This document shows, piece by piece, positions 5,732-9,936 of a DNA stretch of 9,936 bases (positions are counted from its first letter, which is position 1; each line of letters opens with the position of its first letter). The stretch is from assembly GCA_016190465.1 (NCBI GenBank), contig JACPQP010000089.1, forward strand, positions 1 to 9,936, in the 5' to 3' direction. Source of the stretch: Chloroflexota bacterium. Lineage in GTDB: Bacteria; Chloroflexota; UBA6077; FW602-bin22; JACPQP01. The notes under the pieces are model-generated. The model searched no databases. It saw only the letters and a list, made by a program, of their open reading frames with translations, and was not told the origin of the DNA. The position numbers and the translations under genes are program-made.

Positions 5732-7132
5732 CTACTTCTGCTTGGCCCAGTAGTCGTCGAGGATCTTCTGCATCGCCTTGTTCATATCAGGGATGAGCTC
5801 GCTCGCCTTCTTCTGGCCGCCCTGCATGGCGTCCCAGGCCGCCTTGTGCACCTCGTTCCAGAGGAACGTGTCGTCGATCTCGCCGACAATGTCGATGCTG
5901 CCCATCTCCAGCGACTTCGCGAACGCCTCGGCGTACTTGAAGTTGAAGTTCTTCTTGGCCGTCTCCACCCAGTGCTTCACGGTCATCGCCGAGTTCATCG
6001 GCTGGCGACCACCGTCGGCGATGCGCTTCTGGCCGTTGTCGCTCGAGAACCACTTCATGAGCTCCCAGGCCGCGTCCTGGTTCTTACCCGCCTTGATCAG
6101 GCAGTGGCCGTGGATGACGGCCAGGTGGGTGAGGCGCTTGCCGTTGGGGCCCATCGGCAGCAGCACCACGTCGAAGGGCGTGCCCCCCTCGCGCTTGGCC
6201 TTCGCCCCCTGCATATTGGGGAGGAACCACGGGCCCTCGTACTTCATCGCCACGTTGCCCGTCTGGAGCTGGTTTGCCCCACCGGTCATCTCGACCGGCG
6301 ACGGACTGATCTTGAGGGTGTTGATGGCGTCATACTGCTGGAACTGGATGCCCTCGATGATGCCCGGCTGGTCCCAGAGCGCCTTCTTCGGCTCGGCGAT
6401 GGTGTCCCACTCCAGCTCGCCCTTCCACCGTATCCAGGGGATGTTCCGGATGTAGCCGCCGTTGATCTGATAGCCGTAGTTGCGCTCCCCGGTGGTGGTC
6501 GTCAGCTTCTTGCTGATGTCGACGAACTGATCGTAGGTCCACTCGTCGGTCGGGTAGGGGACCTTCATCTTGTCGAACTGGGCCTTGTTGTAGAACATCA
6601 CCATGCCACCCGTGTCCGACGGCTGCATGATGAGCTTGCCGCGGAACTGGGTCTGGTACTTGTAGTTCTCCTGGTCGGGCCAGGGGGCGGTGTGGTTGTC
6701 CTTCGTCTTGTAGGGGTTGAGGTCGACGAAGACGTCTTTCACCGCGTAGGGCTGCCAGACCCAGCCCTGGATGTAGGTGATGTCGGGCGGGGTGCCACCC
6801 GCCAGCACCGTCTTCAGCTTGTCGTAGAAGTTGCCGACCCACTGCTCCGGCGTCGCGCTGACCTTCTGCTGCGCCTTGTTGAAGTCGTCGGTGATGTTGT
6901 CGTAGACGTCCTTGTCCTGAACGTCGCCCCAGACCGAGAACTTGACCGCCGTGGCCCCGCTCTTGGCGGGAGCCTGCTGGGCCGGTGCCGCCGCGGGCTT
7001 CTCCGCGGGCTTCTCGGCGGGCTTGGCCTCCGGCTGCGCTGGCGCGCACGCGGCCAGCAGAGCCAACCCCAGGCCTGCTGCGCCCCCCGCCAGGACTCGC
7101 CGCCGGGTCAGACGCTGAAGGTTCCCTTGCAT
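5732..7132 (-). CDS. ABC transporter substrate-binding lipoprotein, carbohydrate (family 1) type
   Basis: 466 residues. The N-terminus has a twin-arginine motif (LTRRRVLAGG, residues 8-17), a hydrophobic stretch and the lipobox LAAC with C29, so it should be exported and anchored as a lipoprotein. Residues 30-57 form a flexible linker of repeated KPAEKPAE units. The mature domain from about residue 60 (VKFSVWGD) is an SBP_bac_1-type extracellular solute-binding fold. It shows TPPDITYIQGW, GKLIMQPSD, VMFYNKAQFDK and a C-terminal EVHKAAWDAMQGGQKKASE. The many Trp and Tyr residues fit sugar stacking, but the exact ligand is unknown. ATG 7132 is preceded by AAGGGA 5 nt away and GGAGG 12 nt away. 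Frames reaching further upstream belong to the spacer. It is the last gene of the operon, 83 nt after the second permease. Confidence 0.93.
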   Translation of the reverse strand: MQGNLQRLTRRRVLAGGAAGLGLALLAACAPAQPEAKPAEKPAEKPAAAPAQQAPAKSGATAVKFSVWGDVQDKDVYDNITDDFNKAQQKVSATPEQWVGNFYDKLKTVLAGGTPPDITYIQGWVWQPYAVKDVFVDLNPYKTKDNHTAPWPDQENYKYQTQFRGKLIMQPSDTGGMVMFYNKAQFDKMKVPYPTDEWTYDQFVDISKKLTTTTGERNYGYQINGGYIRNIPWIRWKGELEWDTIAEPKKALWDQPGIIEGIQFQQYDAINTLKISPSPVEMTGGANQLQTGNVAMKYEGPWFLPNMQGAKAKREGGTPFDVVLLPMGPNGKRLTHLAVIHGHCLIKAGKNQDAAWELMKWFSSDNGQKRIADGGRQPMNSAMTVKHWVETAKKNFNFKYAEAFAKSLEMGSIDIVGEIDDTFLWNEVHKAAWDAMQGGQKKASELIPDMNKAMQKILDDYWAKQK

Positions 7133-7215
7133 GTCGATCCCTTGCCTCCATGAAGTGTGATTTGAGTGAGTGTGCGAAAGAGACCGCCGCGCTGATCGAG
7201 CGATGCGGCAGTCCA

Positions 7216-8133
7216 TCATCGCCCCGCGAGACCGGTGAGCTGAATGCCGCGAATGAAGTACCGCTGCGCCAGGAAGAAGATGACGATCGGCGGCGCGATC
7301 ATCACAGTCGAGGCGGCCATGACGATCGGCCACTGGGTGCCGAAGCGCCCCTGGATCATGCGGAGTCCCAGCGCCAGCGTGAAGTTCTCGTTGGAGCTGA
7401 GGTAGATGAGCGGACCCATGAACTCGTTGTAGTGGCCCAGGAACGAGAAAATGGCGATGGTGGCGATGACCGGACCCGAGAGGGGCACCATCACCTGCCA
7501 GAGGATTCGGAAACTGCTCGCGCCGTCGACCCGCGCCGCCTCCTCGAGCTCGTAGGGGAGGCTCAGGAGGAACTGCCGCATCAGGAAGACGTAGAAGGCG
7601 TTCATCCCGAACCAGGAGGGGACGATCAGCGGGAGGAAGGTGTCGATCCACCCGACGTTGCGGTAGATCAGGAAGGTCGGAATGAGGGTGACGACGCCCG
7701 GCAGCATCATCGTGGCCAGGCAGAGAGCGAAGACGTAGTCGCGCTCGGGCCAGCGCAGTCGCGCCAGGCTATAGCCGATGAATGCCGTGGAGATCACCGA
7801 CCCGAGGGTTGCCGCCACCGCGATGATCAGCGTGTTCTGGGCAAACAGGAGCATCGCAGGGCGGCCGGTGATCTTGAGGATCTGCAACATGTCCGGGTAG
7901 TTGGACCAGACCAGGGGGTCGGGGATCCACCTGATGGGATAGGTGAAGACCTTGTTCGGCGCCTTGAGTGAGGTGACGATCACCCAGAGGAGGGGAACCG
8001 AGAACGTGATGCCCACCACGATCAGCACCACGTGGAGGATGGCGTGCCCGACGAGCCGTCGCGGCGAGCGGCCGCGATAGCCGGCGATCTCCCTCCGCTG
8101 TCCGAGTGCCATCGACTGTTCCATCCCGGCCAC
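7216..8133 (-). CDS. ABC sugar transporter permease, MalG-like
   Basis: 305 residues with about six membrane segments; one of the two inner-membrane subunits of the importer. The cytoplasmic EAA loop, which docks the ATPase, is visible around residues 195-215 (EEAARVDGASSFRILWQVMV, then PLSGP). The C-terminus YFIRGIQLTGLAGR is the usual ending of MalG/CUT1-type permeases. The MalG type is also suggested by the short N-terminal tail followed directly by the first helix and the WIPDP..WSNYPDML periplasmic segment. GTG 8133 lies 9 nt after GGAGG and is the preferred start; ATG 8124 and ATG 8112 are in-frame alternatives. It follows the MalF-like gene after a 105-nt spacer that contains a palindromic repeat. 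Confidence 0.93.
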   Translation of the reverse strand: MAGMEQSMALGQRREIAGYRGRSPRRLVGHAILHVVLIVVGITFSVPLLWVIVTSLKAPNKVFTYPIRWIPDPLVWSNYPDMLQILKITGRPAMLLFAQNTLIIAVAATLGSVISTAFIGYSLARLRWPERDYVFALCLATMMLPGVVTLIPTFLIYRNVGWIDTFLPLIVPSWFGMNAFYVFLMRQFLLSLPYELEEAARVDGASSFRILWQVMVPLSGPVIATIAIFSFLGHYNEFMGPLIYLSSNENFTLALGLRMIQGRFGTQWPIVMAASTVMIAPPIVIFFLAQRYFIRGIQLTGLAGR

Positions 8134-8199
8134 CTGCCGTTACCTCCCAACTACCCGATGTTCGCCCCCCAGACGAATGAGAGAACAAGTGACAGAAGC

Positions 8200-8222
8200 G
8201 GGGCGAACACAAGGTTCGCCCC
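8200..8222. repeat. 9-bp palindromic repeat between the permease genes
   Basis: GGGGCGAAC (8200-8208) and GTTCGCCCC (8214-8222) are perfect inverted copies with the loop ACAAG. The right arm is followed by TAC. In the operon transcript it forms a stem between the two permease genes, where it could act as an mRNA stability or differential-expression element. The form GGGGCGAAC-loop-GTTCGCCCCTAC is familiar to me as a dispersed repeat in several bacterial genomes. Confidence 0.8.
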
Positions 8223-8238
8223 TACGACGTCGTCACGC

Positions 8239-9165
8239 TCAGCGCTTCGATCCCTCGTAGTAGACCCAGCGATTGGCCATCTTGAACTGGATCACCGTGA
8301 AGAAGACGATGATGAAGAACAGCATCCAGGCGATGGTCGACGCGTAGCCCATCCGGAAGTACTGGAACCCGTTGCGGTAGAGGTAGAGCACCGTGAACAG
8401 CGTCGCGTCCTGCGGACCGCCGTCGGTCATGATGAAGGCCGAGGTGAAGACCTGGAAGCTGCCGATGATGCCGACGACGAGGTTGAAGAGGATGACCGGA
8501 GAGATCATCGGGACCGTGATGTGCCGAAAGCGCTGCCAGACGTCCGCCCCGTCGATCGCCGCGGCCTCGTGCAGGCTCTCGGGAACCGACTGGAGCCCGG
8601 CCAGAAAGATCAGGATCTGCGGCCCGATGCCCCAGGTGGACATAAAGATGAACGCCGGCTTGGCAACCACAGGATCGAAGAGCCACTTGACCGGCGGGAT
8701 GCCAACCTGGCCAAGCGCCGCGTTGAGGATGCCGAACTCCGGCTGGAAGATCTGGAGCCAGACCACGGCGCTGGCCACAATCGGCGTGATCGAGGGAAGG
8801 TAGAAGACGGTCCGATAGACGGCGATGCCCCGGAGCGGGACGTTGAGCGCCAGCGCCAGGATCAGCGCCACCAGCAGGTGGACCGGCACCCCGACGAACG
8901 TGTAGAAGGCCGTGTTGACCAGCGAGATCCCGACCTTCGGATCGGCCAGCATCTTCGTGATATTGGCCAGCCCGATGAACTTGGGCGGAGTGAGCAGGTC
9001 CCAGTCCTGGAAGATAAGGTAGATCGAGTACCCCATCGGGTACAGCCACCAAACCAGGAACCCCAGCACGAACGGCAACGCGAACAGCCGGCCATCCGTC
9101 GCTTCCCGGTACAGCAGGCGTGACCTCCGCTTCTCACTCCCCGCCAGCGCCACACTCCGCAGCAT
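8239..9165 (-). CDS. ABC sugar transporter permease, MalF-like
   Basis: 308 residues with about six membrane segments; the partner of the MalG-like permease. The EAA loop is near residues 198-220 (HEAAAIDGADVWQRFRHITV, then PMISP). FVLGFLVWWLYPMGYSIYLI is the first membrane segment, and the IMTDGGPQDAT segment near residue 250 is characteristic of MalF/UgpA-type CUT1 permeases. ATG 9165 is 6 nt after GGAGG. A longer GTG reading from 9189 would start upstream of that site and is rejected. It is the first gene of the operon, about 30 nt behind the predicted transcription start. No ATP-binding subunit is encoded in the cluster, so a shared MsmK/UgpC-type ATPase elsewhere is expected. Confidence 0.93.
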   Translation of the reverse strand: MLRSVALAGSEKRRSRLLYREATDGRLFALPFVLGFLVWWLYPMGYSIYLIFQDWDLLTPPKFIGLANITKMLADPKVGISLVNTAFYTFVGVPVHLLVALILALALNVPLRGIAVYRTVFYLPSITPIVASAVVWLQIFQPEFGILNAALGQVGIPPVKWLFDPVVAKPAFIFMSTWGIGPQILIFLAGLQSVPESLHEAAAIDGADVWQRFRHITVPMISPVILFNLVVGIIGSFQVFTSAFIMTDGGPQDATLFTVLYLYRNGFQYFRMGYASTIAWMLFFIIVFFTVIQFKMANRWVYYEGSKR

Positions 9166-9200
9166 AGGCGACCTCCCACACGTATTCACGCACGCCGCCC

Positions 9201-9229
9201 ATTGTACTCGGAACCGGTGCGGGCGTCAA
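9201..9229 (-). promoter_or_regulatory. Sigma-70 type promoter of the ABC operon
   Basis: On the minus strand, TTGACG (9229-9224) and TACAAT (9206-9201) are separated by exactly 17 nt. Transcription would start near 9194, about 29 nt before the MalF-like ATG. The spacer contains the palindrome ACCGGT, which could belong to an operator, but no full regulator site can be recognised. Confidence 0.85.
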
Positions 9230-9263
9230 TACGTCATGCTGCGCCAGAACATCGCGCCGCTGG

Positions 9264-9296
9264 CCAGGTGCCTGGTGAACGCAGATACACGCAGAT
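9264..9296. repeat. Short intergenic repeats: CCAGG/CCTGG palindrome and duplicated ACGCAGAT
   Basis: CCAGG (9264-9268) and CCTGG (9271-9275) form a small inverted repeat. It is followed by ACGCAGAT at 9279-9286 and again at 9289-9296. The ACGCAGAT repetition resembles the common dispersed ATCTGCGT-type intergenic repeats of many bacteria. It lies just beyond the stop of the GlsB-like gene. No T run makes it a convincing terminator. Confidence 0.45.
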
Positions 9297-9308
9297 GGCG
9301 ACAGCTAC

Positions 9309-9647
9309 TCAGTACACGCGCCGACCAGCCATCTGCCGGGTGAGCAGGCTATAGATGAAGGCGACAATCAGGGCGCCGATGAACGCCGAGACGATCGGGA
9401 TGTTGAAGATGACCGGGCCGATCGTCCCCAGCAGCGCCACGCCCAGCCAGGTCCCAACGAGACCCGCGAGCACCGAGCCGAGGAACCCGTAGGGGATATT
9501 GCCCGGAACAACCGCATCGGCGATGGCACCGACGATACCGGCGACGATCAGGCTCAGGATGACGCCAAGAATGTCGCCGATGATCGAGATCAGGCCGATG
9601 AGCGCGATCAGAGCGAGGATGATGAGCAAGACGAGCACGGCTGGCAT
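9309..9647 (-). CDS. GlsB/YeaQ/YmgE-family stress-associated membrane protein
   Basis: 112 residues, almost entirely hydrophobic, with four likely membrane segments at about 3-23, 26-47, 55-75 and 80-102. Residues 36-74 carry the family signature (PF04226, formerly transglycosylase-associated): GIVGAIADAVVPG with D44 and P48-G49, then GFLGSVLAGLVGTWLG. Typical YeaQ-like proteins are near 80-85 residues with three segments, so this one has an extra N-terminal hydrophobic segment. The molecular function of the family is unknown; members are often stress-induced. ATG 9647 lies 8 nt after AGGAG. It is transcribed in the same direction as the ABC operon but is separated from it by that operon's own promoter, so it is probably a single-gene unit. 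No clear promoter is seen upstream. Confidence 0.88.
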   Translation of the reverse strand: MPAVLVLLIILALIALIGLISIIGDILGVILSLIVAGIVGAIADAVVPGNIPYGFLGSVLAGLVGTWLGVALLGTIGPVIFNIPIVSAFIGALIVAFIYSLLTRQMAGRRVY

Positions 9648-9750
9648 CTCAATCTCTCCTTTCTGGATCGGGTCCGTTGCGATCAGGCGCGACGATGTGG
9701 CAAGAACCAGACCATCCTGGGGTGGGGTGTGGGAAGGGACGCGGGCGTGG

Positions 9751-9756
9751 TAGAAT
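9751..9756 (+). promoter_or_regulatory. Possible -10 element for the gene at the right edge
   Basis: GGTAGAAT at 9749-9756 is the same octamer found at the -10 region of the MFS promoter (563-570). No -35 match lies 16-18 nt upstream. If used, it would place the tandem palindrome at 9781-9881 inside the 5' leader of the next gene. Confidence 0.25.
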
Positions 9757-9780
9757 CAGGCTGCTCCACTGGGAAGCCGG

Positions 9781-9833
9781 ACCTCTCCCCCCTACCCCCC
9801 TCTCCGTGTCGGAGAGGGGGTAGGGGGTGAGGT
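9781..9833. repeat. Long C/G-rich palindrome
   Basis: The left arm 9781-9805 (ACCTC, then C-rich sequence with TACCCCCC and TCTCC) pairs with 9811-9833 (GGAGAGGGGGTAGGGGG, then TGAGGT). The pairing is nearly full length with about one bulged C and a GTGTC loop. It is related in composition to the repeat at 3481-3535. Reading through it on the minus strand gives an LTPYPLS-like spurious peptide, so no gene is called there. Confidence 0.8.
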
Positions 9834-9881
9834 CCGCACCCTCTCTCCGTGAAACAGGAGGGGCCGGGGGTGAGGTCCGCA
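9795..9881. repeat. 43-bp-period tandem duplication of the palindrome's right part
   Basis: TCTCCGTG occurs at 9801-9808 and 9844-9851, and GGGGGTGAGGTCCGCA at 9823-9838 and 9866-9881. Both offsets are 43 nt. The second copy has diverged in the middle (AAACAGGAGGGGCC), so its stem is poorer. The array ends 10 nt before the ribosome binding site of the next gene. Confidence 0.85.
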
Positions 9882-9906
9882 ACTCGGAGCGAGGAGGCCG
9901 TTCCCG

Positions 9907-9936
9907 ATGGTGAGTCACTCGTCGAGCGAGCTGTAC
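9907..9936 (+). CDS. Start of an unidentified gene (first 10 codons)
   Basis: ATG 9907 is preceded by GAGGAGG (9891-9897) with 9 nt spacing, a very good ribosome binding site. The frame stays open to the window edge and reads MVSHSSSELY. Ten residues are too few to assign a family. GTG 9910 is an in-frame alternative start. The gene is divergent from the GlsB-like gene. Confidence 0.6.
   Translation, partial: MVSHSSSELY

Noticed and set aside
5714..7153. 479-codon plus-strand frame opposite the binding-protein gene
   Set aside because: Antisense shadow. It has no recognisable domain and the minus strand encodes a clear Tat lipoprotein with a solute-binding fold.
9649..9918. 89-codon minus-strand frame across the repeat at 9781-9881
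   Set aside because: Its translation contains an LTPYPLSDTERG-like string, the usual spurious product of this palindrome type; there is no domain.

Overview
The window is GC-rich chromosomal DNA, most likely from a Chloroflexota (Thermomicrobia/Sphaerobacter-like) bacterium. That assignment is an inference. It rests on a Tat-type lipoprotein binding protein with an Ala/Pro/Lys/Glu linker, an ABC sugar operon without its own ATPase, a T-box in front of thrS, strong AGGAGG ribosome binding sites, TTGACG-type promoters and several short intergenic palindromes. No plasmid, phage or transposase gene is visible.

Layout: (1) 1-552, plus strand: the tail of a HigB/RelE-like toxin followed by an XRE antitoxin. 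(2) 541-1796, plus strand: a promoter overlapping the antitoxin stop drives an MFS transporter. (3) 1848-3304, minus strand: a zinc-dependent medium-chain dehydrogenase. It overlaps the end of an upstream gene that joins a DUF433 antitoxin-like domain to the C-terminal part of a DUF5615 PIN-like toxin. (4) 3305-3551: an intergenic spacer packed with inverted and direct repeats. (5) 3552-5706, minus strand: thrS without the N-terminal TGS domain, preceded by a complete T-box leader (promoter, Stem I, T-box sequence, terminator). A palindromic repeat sits inside the leader. (6) 5732-9229, minus strand: a carbohydrate-type ABC importer operon in the order promoter, MalF-like permease, MalG-like permease, binding lipoprotein. 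(7) 9309-9647, minus strand: a GlsB/YeaQ-type small membrane protein. (8) 9781-9936, plus strand: a tandem palindromic repeat, then the first ten codons of a gene with a strong ribosome binding site.

How the parts work together: the thrS leader should sense uncharged threonyl-tRNA and raise synthetase transcription. The ABC operon supplies two membrane subunits and the binding protein, and must borrow an ATPase encoded elsewhere. The two toxin-antitoxin remnants are unrelated to each other. The most notable points are the antitoxin/toxin fusion that lacks the expected nuclease active site, and the T-box leader that has accepted a repeat insertion between its sensing and switching parts.
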